A stretch of 64,000 nucleotides of DNA from Bradyrhizobium australiense (GCF_013114825.1 NZ_JAAVLX010000001.1:682001-746000); one strand, 5' to 3'; counted from the stretch's first letter, positions 26,284 to 34,741 are shown. Numbers and translations: made by a program. The notes: generated by a model not told the origin, from the sequence alone.

Positions 26284-27431
26284 CAACCAAACGCCTCGGC
26301 CTGGTCATGAATGGCGTGACCGGCCGGATGGGACTCAACCAGCATTTGATCCGCTCCATCATCGCGATCCGCGACCAGGGTGGCGTACTGCTGTCGAACG
26401 GCGACCGCATCCTGCCCGATCCGATCCTGATCGGCCGCGACGCGGATAAGGTCGAGCGTCTTGCGAAGCGCTTCAACGTGGAGCGCTGGTCGACCGATCT
26501 TGACAAGGCGCTTGCTGACAAAAACGATACGATCTTCTTCGACGCCGCCACCACGCAGGCACGTCCGTCGCTGCTGACCAAGGCGATCGAAGCCGGCAAG
26601 CATGTCTATTGCGAAAAGCCGATCGCGACAAATTTCGAAGAAGCGATCCAGGTGCTGAAGCTCGCCAAAACCAAAGGCGTCAAACACGGCACGGTGCAGG
26701 ATAAGCTGTTCCTGCCTGGCCTGAAGAAGCTCGCGTTTCTGCGCGATTCCGGCTTCTTCGGCCGGATGCTCTCGGTGCGCGGCGAGTTCGGCTACTGGGT
26801 GTTCGAAGGCGGCTGGCAGGAGGCGCAGCGGCCATCGTGGAATTACCGCAGTGAGGACGGCGGCGGCATCATCCTCGACATGGTCTGCCACTGGCGCTAC
26901 GTGCTCGACAATCTCTTCGGCGAAGTCGAGAGCATCTCCTGTCTCGGCACGACCGACATCCCCGAACGCTTCGACGAGAAGGGCAAGAAGTATACGGCGA
27001 CCGCCGATGATTCCGCCTACGCCACCTTCCGCCTCAAGGGCGGCGTGATCGCTCATATCAACATGAGCTGGGTGACGCGGGTCTATCGCGACGACCTTGT
27101 CACCTTCCAGGTCGACGGCACCCATGGCTCGGCGGTGGCGGGCCTGACCGATTGCGTGATTCAGGCCCGGCAGGCGACGCCGCGGCCGGTCTGGAATCCG
27201 GACGAGAAGCGCACCCACGACTTCTACGCCGACTGGCAAAAAGTTCCGGAAAACGTCGTCTACGACAACGGCTTCAAGGAACAGTGGGAGATGTTCATCC
27301 GGCACGTCTGCGAAGATGCGCCCTACAAGTATACGCTGCTGGAAGGCGCCAAGGGTGTGCAGCTTGCCGAATGCGCGCTGCAGAGCTGGCGCGAGCGGCG
27401 CTGGATCGACGTTGCCCCGATCGAAGTATGA
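26280..27431 (+). CDS. Gfo/Idh/MocA-family oxidoreductase
   Basis: The 383-residue protein has the N-terminal nucleotide fold (LGLVMNGVTGRMGLNQHLI), the family motif CEKPIATNFEEA and a downstream GGIILDMVCHWRYVLDNLFG where a histidine and an aspartate match the catalytic pair. It oxidises or reduces a sugar, cyclitol or related compound using NAD(P). The ATG overlaps the previous stop (ATGA), and the next gene follows after 12 bp with GAGGCATAGCC upstream. It therefore belongs to the same pathway as the enolase-superfamily and DUF993 proteins. Confidence 0.9.
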   Translation: MTTKRLGLVMNGVTGRMGLNQHLIRSIIAIRDQGGVLLSNGDRILPDPILIGRDADKVERLAKRFNVERWSTDLDKALADKNDTIFFDAATTQARPSLLTKAIEAGKHVYCEKPIATNFEEAIQVLKLAKTKGVKHGTVQDKLFLPGLKKLAFLRDSGFFGRMLSVRGEFGYWVFEGGWQEAQRPSWNYRSEDGGGIILDMVCHWRYVLDNLFGEVESISCLGTTDIPERFDEKGKKYTATADDSAYATFRLKGGVIAHINMSWVTRVYRDDLVTFQVDGTHGSAVAGLTDCVIQARQATPRPVWNPDEKRTHDFYADWQKVPENVVYDNGFKEQWEMFIRHVCEDAPYKYTLLEGAKGVQLAECALQSWRERRWIDVAPIEV

Positions 27432-27443
27432 GGAGGCATAGCC

Positions 27444-28637
27444 ATGAACAAGCCCGTCCTGCCGATCTCGTCGCCGTCCCTGAAAATGCCGACGGCAGAC
27501 CGTTCGATCGAGACCTATCGTCTGGCGGCATCGCGAACGTTTCCGGCGAAGCTTGAAGGCGCGCTCAACCGCGTGGCCTTTTCGGCGGCGCACGTCGTGG
27601 CCGACCCACTCGCCGACAACGACCCGTGGCTGACATCCGCCATCGACTGGGACCGCACCATTGCCTTTCGCGAGCATGTCTGGGATCTCGGCCTTGGCGT
27701 TGCCGAAGCGATGGACACTGCACAGCGCGGCATGGGGTTGGACTGGCCGACCTCGCTGGAATTGATACAGCGCTCGGTAAAGGCGGCGAAGGCGAGAGGT
27801 GGTGCGCTGGTGTTTTCCGGCGCTGGCACCGACCATCTTGCGGTGGAAGATGCGAAGTCGCTCGACAACGTTATCAGCGCCTATGAGCGGCAGATCGCGG
27901 CCGTGGAGAAGGCTGGCGGTCGCATCATCCTGATGGCCTCGCGCGCACTGGCAAAACTCGGCCGTAGCGCCGACGACTACGCCAAGGTTTATAACCGCGT
28001 GCTGTCACAGGTGCGCGAGCCCGTTATCATCCATTGGCTCGGTGACATGTTCGACCCGGCTCTATCAGGCTACTGGGGCACGGCCGATCTCGACACGGCG
28101 ATGGATACCGCGGTCGCCATCATCAACGCCAATGCGGCCAAGGTCGATGGCGTCAAAGTCTCGCTGCTCGACAAGCAGCGCGAGATCGACATGCGCCGGC
28201 GTCTCGACAAGAACGTAAAGATGTATACCGGCGACGATTTCAACTATGCCGAACTGATCGCGGGCGATGAACAAGGCTTCTCGCATGCGCTGCTCGGCAT
28301 TTTCGACGCGATCGCGCCGGCGGCGTCCTACGCGCTGTCGCGGCTGGCCGCCGGCGACGCGGCCGGTTTCCACGACGTGCTGGGGCCGACGGTGCCGCTG
28401 TCGCGCCATATCTTCCGGGCGCCGACACGCTTCTACAAGACCGGCATCGTGTTCATGGCTTATCTTAACGGCCACCAGGATCATTTCACCATGATCGGCG
28501 GGCAGGAGAGCACGCGCTCGACCCTGCATCTGGCCGAACTGTTCCGGCTTGCCGACAAGGCCGGGCTTCTCTCCAACCCCGAACTGGCAACGCGGCGCAT
28601 GAAGACGGTGCTGGCAACTCGCGGCATCGAACCCTGA
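27444..28637 (+). CDS. DUF993-type, dihydrodipicolinate synthase-like aldolase-fold protein
   Basis: The 397-residue protein looks like a class-I aldolase barrel of the DHDPS-related group usually annotated DUF993. GGRIILMASRALAK and EPVIIHWLGDMFDP are barrel strands, and DGVKVSLLDK carries the likely Schiff-base lysine on strand 6. It is longer than DHDPS (about 290). A retro-aldol or hydration-type cleavage of a keto acid is plausible; no function is established for the family as far as I know. It is the third of four enzyme genes in the unit, and its TGA overlaps the next ATG by one base. Confidence 0.8.
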   Translation: MNKPVLPISSPSLKMPTADRSIETYRLAASRTFPAKLEGALNRVAFSAAHVVADPLADNDPWLTSAIDWDRTIAFREHVWDLGLGVAEAMDTAQRGMGLDWPTSLELIQRSVKAAKARGGALVFSGAGTDHLAVEDAKSLDNVISAYERQIAAVEKAGGRIILMASRALAKLGRSADDYAKVYNRVLSQVREPVIIHWLGDMFDPALSGYWGTADLDTAMDTAVAIINANAAKVDGVKVSLLDKQREIDMRRRLDKNVKMYTGDDFNYAELIAGDEQGFSHALLGIFDAIAPAASYALSRLAAGDAAGFHDVLGPTVPLSRHIFRAPTRFYKTGIVFMAYLNGHQDHFTMIGGQESTRSTLHLAELFRLADKAGLLSNPELATRRMKTVLATRGIEP

Positions 28638-29500
28638 TGCGCGATTTTTCTTCCGATCATCGCTGGCTATCTCTGAACACGGCGACCGTTCGCAAGCAGG
28701 GCGACCTCGTCGCCATCATCGATGCCTGCGCGCGGCATGGCATCCGGGCCATCGATCCCTGGCGCGACGAGGTTGCGGCCGTCGGCCTCGACCGCGCGGT
28801 GCGGGCAGTGCGTGATGCCGGGCTCGAATTGTCCGGCTACTGCCGCGGCGGCATGTTTACCGCAGATGCGGCGCACCGTATCGAGGCGCGCGACGACAAC
28901 CGCCGTGCCGTGGATGAAGCCAAAGCGCTAGGCGCGCCCTGCATCGTGCTGGTCGTCGGCGGCCTGCCGCAATATTCGCGCCCGGGAAGCGCAGCCTCTA
29001 AAGATATTGTGGCTGCGCGTACGCAGGTCCATGACGCCATGGCGGAAATGCTGGAATATGCAAGACAGGTCAATATGCCGCTCGCGATCGAGCCGCTGCA
29101 TCCGGCCTACGCCGCGGACCGCGCCTGCGTGAATACGACGAAGCAGGCGCTCGATATTTGCGACCAGCTCGATCCAGAGCGTACCGGCGCGCTCGGCGTC
29201 GCGCTCGATGTCTATCACATCTGGTGGGATCCGGAATTGATGCCGCAGATTGCGCGCGCGGGGAAAGATCGATTGCTGGCGTTTCACGTCTGCGACTGGC
29301 TGGTGCCGACAAAAGACATCCTCAACGACCGCGGCATGATGGGCGACGGCGTCATCGACATCACATCTGTGCGATCAGCGGTCGAGGCGCAGGGCTTTGC
29401 CGGCTATTCCGAGATCGAAATCTTCTCCAATGACTGGTGGGCAAGGCCGATGGATGAGGTTTTGAGAACCTGCATCGAGCGGCATCGGACGGTGGTCTAG
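28637..29500 (+). CDS. Sugar phosphate isomerase/epimerase (xylose isomerase-like TIM barrel)
   Basis: The 287-residue protein has the AP-endonuclease-2/IolE-type barrel. Expected metal ligands are in LAIEPLHPAY (glutamate), VALDVYHIWWDP (aspartate and histidine), LAFHVCDW (histidine) and GYSEIEIFS (glutamate). It likely isomerises or epimerises a keto sugar or cyclitol. The start overlaps the DUF993 stop (TGATG), so translation is coupled. It is the last gene of the run that starts with the ABC transporter. Confidence 0.88.
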   Translation: MRDFSSDHRWLSLNTATVRKQGDLVAIIDACARHGIRAIDPWRDEVAAVGLDRAVRAVRDAGLELSGYCRGGMFTADAAHRIEARDDNRRAVDEAKALGAPCIVLVVGGLPQYSRPGSAASKDIVAARTQVHDAMAEMLEYARQVNMPLAIEPLHPAYAADRACVNTTKQALDICDQLDPERTGALGVALDVYHIWWDPELMPQIARAGKDRLLAFHVCDWLVPTKDILNDRGMMGDGVIDITSVRSAVEAQGFAGYSEIEIFSNDWWARPMDEVLRTCIERHRTVV

Positions 29501-29525
29501 CAGCCGTCAATCAAAGTCGCTGGTT

Positions 29526-29609
29526 CGCTGTCTCAATGACGGACGATGTTGTCTCGTATGTGAACTGACGCGCGTTCTGGTTGTGATAGTGTCGCGTCAA
29601 GAGACAGCG
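29526..29609. other. Inverted repeat CGCTGTCTC...GAGACAGCG in the intergenic gap
   Basis: CGCTGTCTC (29526-29534) pairs with GAGACAGCG (29601-29609), and a nearby TGAC/GTCA extends the match with a small bulge. It lies downstream of the isomerase and upstream of the small secreted protein gene. It may be a weak 3' structure; no T-run is present. Confidence 0.3.
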
Positions 29610-29721
29610 CGCGGTTCCGGATTTAACCTTTTCCGCGGGTATTTAGCTTAACAAAGGGTTACCGTTGCGCCTCGATAAACTCCGGCGCTAGCTAATCGCA
29701 CGGAGAAAGTCTCCTCGAGCG

Positions 29722-30024
29722 ATGAGCGACAACATGAAAATCCTTTACGCAATTGCGGCCCTCATCCTGCTGTCGTCGTCGGCACAGGCCTGGCAGGTCG
29801 TGGAACGCTGCACCTACAGCAAGTTCTACGGCCGGGTGTGCACGACGTCCTATCTGGATGATCCGGTGCGCAGCGAGACACAGAGCCAGGAAGACGAAAG
29901 GGCAAGGCGGGCCGGCATCGAGAAGTGGGAAGCGTTCTGCAAGCCGAAGCGCACCTACGACAACGAAGGCGTCATCCGCCTCGTTTACGCCCGCAAGGGC
30001 TGCGAGTTCGGCCGCAGCGAGTAG
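29722..30024 (+). CDS. Small secreted cysteine-containing protein (paralogue 1)
   Basis: The 100-residue product begins with a signal peptide (KILYAIAALILLSSSAQA, cut before WQVV). The mature part has four cysteines (CTYSKF, VCTTSY, FCKPKR, GCEFGR) that could form two disulfides in the periplasm. The tail pattern, W-x(3)-C-K/R-P ... D-x-EG-x-I/L-R-x-Y-A-x-x-x-C, recurs in the next gene, so the two are diverged paralogues. No known family is recognised. Start at 29722 or at the in-frame ATG 29734; neither has a strong Shine-Dalgarno. Confidence 0.75.
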   Translation: MSDNMKILYAIAALILLSSSAQAWQVVERCTYSKFYGRVCTTSYLDDPVRSETQSQEDERARRAGIEKWEAFCKPKRTYDNEGVIRLVYARKGCEFGRSE

Positions 30025-30222
30025 CAGGCTTCTTCTCCTCGCTGCGATCGGGGAGACCTCCGAGCCCTGCCTCAACGAAGGGCGGGCAATGCGCAGCGCG
30101 CCCGAAAGACCGCTAAATCTTTATCGACCAAATTGCGATCCGGTTAGTGACGCCGCTTTACGTCGCCTCAATGCTTGTCGGTCATTGCTGACACACGACA
30201 TTCATTTCAAGGGGCAGTGTCC

Positions 30223-30603
30223 ATGCGCGTCTTCATCGCAATCTCGGCTGTCGTCGCTTCGGTATCGTCCGCGTCCGCGCAATTTGCGATGGACCACGGC
30301 CATGCGGCGGATGCCGCCGCTGCCGCCCGCGCGGCGCGGGCTGCGGCGGATGCCAAGGCCGCGGCCATTGCCTCAGGCGCGCCGCTGCTTCCCAGCCAGC
30401 AAACCAATTTCTACGTCGGCGGCAGCGGCACCGTAAAGATTGCGCCCCGGACCGCGGAAGAACTGAAGGCCGATGAAGCCGCCCAGGCTGCCTGGAGGGA
30501 ACGCTGCCGGCCGACAGTGGTCGAAGACCGCGAGGGCCTACGGCGCGTGAAATATGCCGAACGGGATTGCGACCTTTCCCGCTTCAACACTGCGGGCAAC
30601 TAG
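30223..30603 (+). CDS. Small secreted Ala-rich protein (paralogue 2)
   Basis: The 126-residue product has a signal peptide (RVFIAISAVVASVSSASAQ), then an alanine/lysine-rich helical stretch (about 30-50). Its C-terminal domain has WRERCRPTVVEDREGLRR followed by VKYAERDCD. That domain aligns with the end of the protein at 29722. Only two cysteines remain. The ATG at 30223 follows GGGGCAGTGTCC; upstream codons to 30175 are not protein-like. Function unknown; the C-terminal pair of cysteines may form one disulfide. Confidence 0.75.
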   Translation: MRVFIAISAVVASVSSASAQFAMDHGHAADAAAAARAARAAADAKAAAIASGAPLLPSQQTNFYVGGSGTVKIAPRTAEELKADEAAQAAWRERCRPTVVEDREGLRRVKYAERDCDLSRFNTAGN

Positions 30604-30651
30604 AACCTCCCGACATCAAGGGCCGGATCGAGCCGCACCGAGCCGTCCGGA

Positions 30652-30831
30652 GTGTCGATCAGACGGGAAATCACTCATGCCGCGTTTCCGGATTCCAATC
30701 GACAGCTGTCCATCGAAGTGAACCGAAGCGAGCTGCGCTGGGCGGATGGTGTTCATCTCGACGAACGCTCTGCGATGATTGTAGCGCAGGCGACGGAACG
30801 CGCTTTGGCTTTCGCACGCACGGTGAAGTAA
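30652..30831 (+). CDS. Short ORF or gene remnant, 59 codons
   Basis: From the GTG at 30652 a frame runs to TAA at 30829-30831. Its product, for example LSIEVNRSELRWADGVHLDE and ATERALAFARTVK, is amphipathic and has strand-specific codon use like real genes here. No Shine-Dalgarno precedes the GTG, and the frame stays open upstream toward 30610, so it may be the tail of a decayed gene. No family is recognised. Confidence 0.3.
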   Translation: MSIRREITHAAFPDSNRQLSIEVNRSELRWADGVHLDERSAMIVAQATERALAFARTVK

Positions 30832-30866
30832 CGAAGAGCCGCGCCTACCCTCCTGGGACTGCGGCA

Positions 30867-31325
30867 TTACTGTGATTGAGCAAGGAAGGCGATGATCTTT
30901 TTTCTGTCCTCGCTCGATGAGAGGCCGCCATACGGCTTCATGCTGTTGCCGGGCACGACCTCATCGGGGTTTGCGATGAAGCGATCGAGCTTGTCCTCAT
31001 CCCAGACGAATCCTGCCTCCTTCATTGCGCTGGAAAACGCGTAGTCCGGCAGCGACCCTGCCTTGCGGCCGACAATCTTGTGCAGGTTGGGGCCCAGCCG
31101 ATTGTCGCCCTCCCTGACCATATGGCACGTTCGACAGGCATTGTTGAACGCCTGTTGGCCTGAGACGCCCTCCGTGCCTTGCGACGCCTGGGGTAGGGCG
31201 GAAGGCGATGAGAGCATGCACGCGAGTACGCTCAAAGCGCTTATCAGGAACACCCGGTTGCGATGGCGCAGATGGTCTATGGATGTTGACCGGGCGAGCG
31301 GTGTGACCAAGTGCCATTCCCTCAT
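30867..31325 (-). CDS. Class-I cytochrome c (membrane-anchored or exported)
   Basis: The 152-residue protein has one heme site, CRTCH (C64, C67, H68), and the axial methionine M129 in VPGNSMKPYGG. This is the pattern of cytochrome c2/c552-like proteins (LGPNLHKIVGRKAG is typical). Residues 24-45 are hydrophobic and act as a signal or anchor, so the heme domain is periplasmic. It carries electrons between respiratory complexes or to a dehydrogenase. The ATG at 31325 follows GAGGATCGA. The Spy-like gene upstream on the same strand ends 31 bases before it. Confidence 0.92.
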   Translation of the reverse strand: MREWHLVTPLARSTSIDHLRHRNRVFLISALSVLACMLSSPSALPQASQGTEGVSGQQAFNNACRTCHMVREGDNRLGPNLHKIVGRKAGSLPDYAFSSAMKEAGFVWDEDKLDRFIANPDEVVPGNSMKPYGGLSSSEDRKKIIAFLAQSQ

Positions 31326-31356
31326 TCGATCCTCGTCCAAAAGGATTGGGTTTCAC

Positions 31357-33180
31357 TCACGGGCTTGCGACTTGCTGCAGCGTATTGAAGCGCGCCTTCT
31401 GTTCGCTGCTCAGCGTGGCATAGAACGCATCCAATGCGCCCTGCACCCAATCGGCTGCCTCGAGCATGGCCTGGAGCCGCTGCTTCATCGCTTCCAACCG
31501 CCCGACCGGCGTAAGTGGCACGTCCTCCGGGCAGACTGCTTGCAGTCCTGCAACCGCTTTCTTGGTCACGTCGCTCAAGCGGTCGAGCGCTTCCTTTTGC
31601 TCGCCCGCCGGCCGTACGACCGCCTCGATCCGTTCGATCGGCAGTTGGGTGAGGCTGGATTTCGGATCGCCGCAGCCCTCGGACTGAGCCTTCGCTTCCT
31701 GCTGCTGCGAACGCTCGCCGATATTGGGGCCGAGCGCGTTGAAACGCGCCTGTTGCTCGTCGCTGAGCGAACTATAGAACCTCTCGAGCGCCGGCCGCAC
31801 GATCATCACCGCCTCGAGAGTTGCACGAACACGGTTCGTCATCGCCCGCAAGCGACCGGGTGGCGTCATGGCAAAGGAGTCGGCGCAAGAATCCTTGAAC
31901 ACGTCGGCGGCCTTTGCCGCGGCAGTCTTCAATTCGTCGAGCAGGGTGCGCTGCTCGGGCGTCGGCTGCACGGCGCGGCTGATCGACGCAATCGGCCAGG
32001 CAGTCACGCCCTCGTCCGGTTCTCTGCACACTTGCCGGAGCGTCTGCTGGCTCACCCTTGCGCGCTTGCCCGCTCGGAAATCGGTGACTGCCGCCCCGGG
32101 CTCAGGATATCTGGCATAAGCGGAATACGGACTGTCCGTGCCCCAAAACACCGTATCGACGAAGTCGTCGTAGGCATACGCCCAATAGCCGGGGTCATAG
32201 GCGTAGGGCCAGAACGTGTAATTGAAGATGTCGGAATAGGCGTAAGGCCAGAAGACCGGACCGAGCCATGCCACGAACGCTGCGCGATGGCCACGCCGCC
32301 AGGCGTGGCGGGGAGCCCAGCGGTTCTCCCTGGCTGTGAGCGCCGCTCGGGCTTGCAGGGCATCATTGCTGCGGAACTGTGCGGAAAATCGTCCGCGGGC
32401 CGCGGCCTGCATGGCGGCAGCAGTTCGTTCAGCCGAAGGCTGTGGTCCCAGCCGCTGCAGGCGCGCCTGATTGCTTTGCTGCATGCGCTGCTCTCGCTGG
32501 AGTAGCCGTTGCTGTGCCTGCAGCTGTCTTTCCTGCGCGCGTTGCGCCCGGAGACCTTCCGGCTTTTGCGACTGCAATTGCTGGACGCGCTGCTGCAAGC
32601 GATCGATGCGGCTCTGACGATCCGTGCTCTGGCGCGACAGCATGTCGCGCTGCCGCTGCTGCACGATTTGCCGCCGCTCTTGGATGCGCTGCTCGCGCTG
32701 CTGCGCACGCGTTTCGATCTGTTCCTTCCGCGACGATCCCGCGCCCACGACAGGCGATGCGCCTGGCCGCGATGGTGCGGTGATGCGCGGTTCCGGGTGC
32801 CTCGCCATGGCCGGTCGCTGCGGCGGTGCGGCACGATGAATTTCAGGTCGCGGCGCTACGATACGCGGTCCGGCCGATCGCGGTGGCGCAGCGATCCGCG
32901 GGGCGACATGCGGGGCCATGGCTGGACGCTGTGGTGGGGGAGCTGCACGGAACGCCGGCGCGGCGGGCCGTGCCATAGCCGGAGGCGCGGCGGGGCGTGC
33001 CATCGCTGGAGGCGCCGCTGGGCGGGCCATCGCCGGTGGTGGTCCTGCCGGTCGGGCTGCTGGCGCAGCTGCGCCGCTTGGACCATGGCCTCTTCGATCC
33101 TGGGCGGACGAGCCGGTGCTCACCGCGATCGCGGACACACCAAGAAAAAATGCTGCTATGCGAGCGCCGCGCGAGAGCAT
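31357..33180 (-). CDS. Exported LTXXQ/Spy-like protein with Pro-Ala repeats and Gln-Arg-rich coil
   Basis: The 607-residue protein starts with a signal peptide ending near SSAQD. Residues ~30-140 are Pro/Ala/Met/Arg-rich with three tandem PAMARPAAP units, and ~150-240 are a Gln/Arg-rich predicted coil. A Tyr/Trp/Phe-rich patch follows (FWPYAYSDIFNYTFWPYAY). The C-terminal half has two LTXXQ-like modules (FYSSLSDEQQARFNALG and FYATLSSEQKARFNTLQ), as in Spy/CpxP-type periplasmic chaperones. A role in envelope stress or protein holding is inferred from that motif. An opposite-strand frame at 31063-32505 is a shadow of this gene. Confidence 0.85.
   Translation of the reverse strand: MLSRGARIAAFFLGVSAIAVSTGSSAQDRRGHGPSGAAAPAARPAGPPPAMARPAAPPAMARPAAPPAMARPAAPAFRAAPPPQRPAMAPHVAPRIAAPPRSAGPRIVAPRPEIHRAAPPQRPAMARHPEPRITAPSRPGASPVVGAGSSRKEQIETRAQQREQRIQERRQIVQQRQRDMLSRQSTDRQSRIDRLQQRVQQLQSQKPEGLRAQRAQERQLQAQQRLLQREQRMQQSNQARLQRLGPQPSAERTAAAMQAAARGRFSAQFRSNDALQARAALTARENRWAPRHAWRRGHRAAFVAWLGPVFWPYAYSDIFNYTFWPYAYDPGYWAYAYDDFVDTVFWGTDSPYSAYARYPEPGAAVTDFRAGKRARVSQQTLRQVCREPDEGVTAWPIASISRAVQPTPEQRTLLDELKTAAAKAADVFKDSCADSFAMTPPGRLRAMTNRVRATLEAVMIVRPALERFYSSLSDEQQARFNALGPNIGERSQQQEAKAQSEGCGDPKSSLTQLPIERIEAVVRPAGEQKEALDRLSDVTKKAVAGLQAVCPEDVPLTPVGRLEAMKQRLQAMLEAADWVQGALDAFYATLSSEQKARFNTLQQVASP
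32965..33045 (-). repeat. 27-bp tandem repeat inside the LTXXQ gene
   Basis: Three imperfect 27-bp units (32965-32991, 32992-33018, 33019-33045) encode the repeated PAMARPAAP peptide. The copy number is likely to vary between strains. Confidence 0.7.
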
Positions 33181-33301
33181 GATCTCACTCCCTCATGCCT
33201 GTCGCCCGGAACCATCAACGCGCGAGCGCAGAAATCGTTCGTCGTGGCCATGACTTACATTGCGATTTTACGACGCAGCATTGACGCAGGTCGCCTGCGT
33301 T

Positions 33302-33475
33302 CTAGTCTTGCTGCGTCATAAGTCCCTCATGGTGAGGAGCGCGAAGCGCGTCTCCGGACGATGCTCCGCAGCGCTGGGCGAACCACGAGGCCCCGTCTGT
33401 GGCCTACATTCTTCGAGACGTCCGCGCTGCGGGCTCCTCAGGGATGAGGGGGGTGCCATGACGCAGCAAGACTAG
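33302..33475. repeat. Palindromic repeat, family D copy 1, bounded by an 18-bp perfect inverted repeat
   Basis: CTAGTCTTGCTGCGTCAT (33302-33319) and ATGACGCAGCAAGACTAG (33458-33475) are exact inverse complements. Inside, CCCTCATGGTGAGGAGCGCG near the left pairs imperfectly with GGGCTCCTCAGGGATGAGG near the right. The right end overlaps the stop codon of the P450 gene (33472-33474). A related copy without these outer arms lies at 40984. Confidence 0.8.
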
Positions 33476-34692
33476 CTGACCGTGCAAGGCACGCTCAGAA
33501 AACCGCGGAAGCGCACGCGGCCGCCGCGGACCGGCTCGCCATCGAGCGCATAATCCGGAAAGCGCGCCAGGAAACGCGAGATCGCGATGGCGCCCTCGAG
33601 CCGCGCCAGCGCCATACCGGCGCATTGATGTGCGCCGGTGCCAAAGGCCAGATGCCGGTTCGGCGTGCGGCCGATATCGAAACGTTCGGGGTCAGAGAAC
33701 TGCGCGGGGTCGCGGTTGGCGGCGCCGATGCACAGCGTCACCGGCGTGCCCGGCGGCATCGCGATGCCGCCGAGTTCGAACGGCTCGACCGTCATGCGGT
33801 TGCCGAGTTGGTTGGAGCTCTCGAACCGCAGCATTTCCTCGATCGCGGTCTTGATCAGATCGGGATTTTCAATCAGCCGGCGCTTCTCGCCGGCGTGGTT
33901 CAACAACGCGACCAGCCCGTTGCCGATCAGGTTGGTGGTGGTCTCGTGGCCGGCATTGAGCAGGAAGATGCAGTTGTGCAGGAGCTCCTTTTCGGTCAAC
34001 CGCTCGCCATTGTCTTCGCCTTGAATGAGCCGCGTCAGCACGTCGCGATCGGGATTGCCGGGCTTGGCCCGTCGCCGCGCCACCAGCCCTTCGAGGTACG
34101 CCAGAAAATCCTTCACCGCCTTGTTGCCGCGGGCAAAGGCCTGCGGGCCGATCACCGGCTCCAGTGCGCCGAGAATGGCCAGCGACCAGTCGCGCAGGGG
34201 CTCCCGCTCGTCCTGCGGCACGTCGAGCAGATTGCCGATGACTTCGATCGGGATCGCGGCCGCGAAATCGTCGATCAGGTCCACCTTGCCCTTGGCGGCC
34301 ATGGCGCCGAGGAGGCGGTCGACCAGCCGGACCAGATCGGGCTCCATGCCGGCGATCGCGCGCGGCGACAAGGCGCCCATGATCAACCGGCGAACGCGGG
34401 TGTGGGCGGGAGGATCGTTGAACACGAGGCTCGTGGTGTGGTGCTCATAGAGCAGGGAGCTTCCATACTTCGGCGAGAACTCCTTCTTCTTGTCGGACGA
34501 GAAGACCTTGGTGTTCTTGTAGGCTGCAACCAGATCGTCGTAGCGCGTCAGGAAATACGACCCATTCGGCAACCGCTTGACCGGTTCGATTTCCCGCAGC
34601 GCGCGATAGGTCGGGTAGGGGTTGGCATAGAAGTCGGGCGTCAGCTTTTCGAGGTCGAATGTGGCCGCCAGTTCGCGCGCATCCAGATTCAT
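33472..34692 (-). CDS. Cytochrome P450, soluble bacterial class
   Basis: The 406-residue protein has all P450 hallmarks: the I-helix AGHETTT (247-253), the ExxR pair in EEMLRFESS (about 285-289) and the heme loop FGTGAHQCAGMALAR with cysteine 357. It inserts oxygen into an organic substrate using electrons from a ferredoxin. The substrate is unknown. No ferredoxin is adjacent; the orphan reductase at 15345 could in principle serve it. It is divergent from the TetR/RND efflux operon, with a 304-bp gap holding two operator-like palindromes, so TetR control of the P450 is possible. Confidence 0.95.
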   Translation of the reverse strand: MNLDARELAATFDLEKLTPDFYANPYPTYRALREIEPVKRLPNGSYFLTRYDDLVAAYKNTKVFSSDKKKEFSPKYGSSLLYEHHTTSLVFNDPPAHTRVRRLIMGALSPRAIAGMEPDLVRLVDRLLGAMAAKGKVDLIDDFAAAIPIEVIGNLLDVPQDEREPLRDWSLAILGALEPVIGPQAFARGNKAVKDFLAYLEGLVARRRAKPGNPDRDVLTRLIQGEDNGERLTEKELLHNCIFLLNAGHETTTNLIGNGLVALLNHAGEKRRLIENPDLIKTAIEEMLRFESSNQLGNRMTVEPFELGGIAMPPGTPVTLCIGAANRDPAQFSDPERFDIGRTPNRHLAFGTGAHQCAGMALARLEGAIAISRFLARFPDYALDGEPVRGGRVRFRGFLSVPCTVS

Positions 34693-34741
34693 GGCTCGCC
34701 GTACTCGTTGGGGAAGAGGGACAGGTAAGCGACCGTCAAAT

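Noticed and set aside
26118..27836. Minus-strand frame of 572 codons across the Gfo/Idh/MocA and DUF993 genes
   Set aside because: It crosses two well-supported plus-strand genes and shows only shadow composition.
31063..32505. Long plus-strand frame (480 codons) opposite the LTXXQ gene
   Set aside because: It mirrors the minus-strand gene, whose signal peptide, repeats and LTXXQ motifs are clear. The plus-strand product is a low-complexity shadow with no ribosome site.
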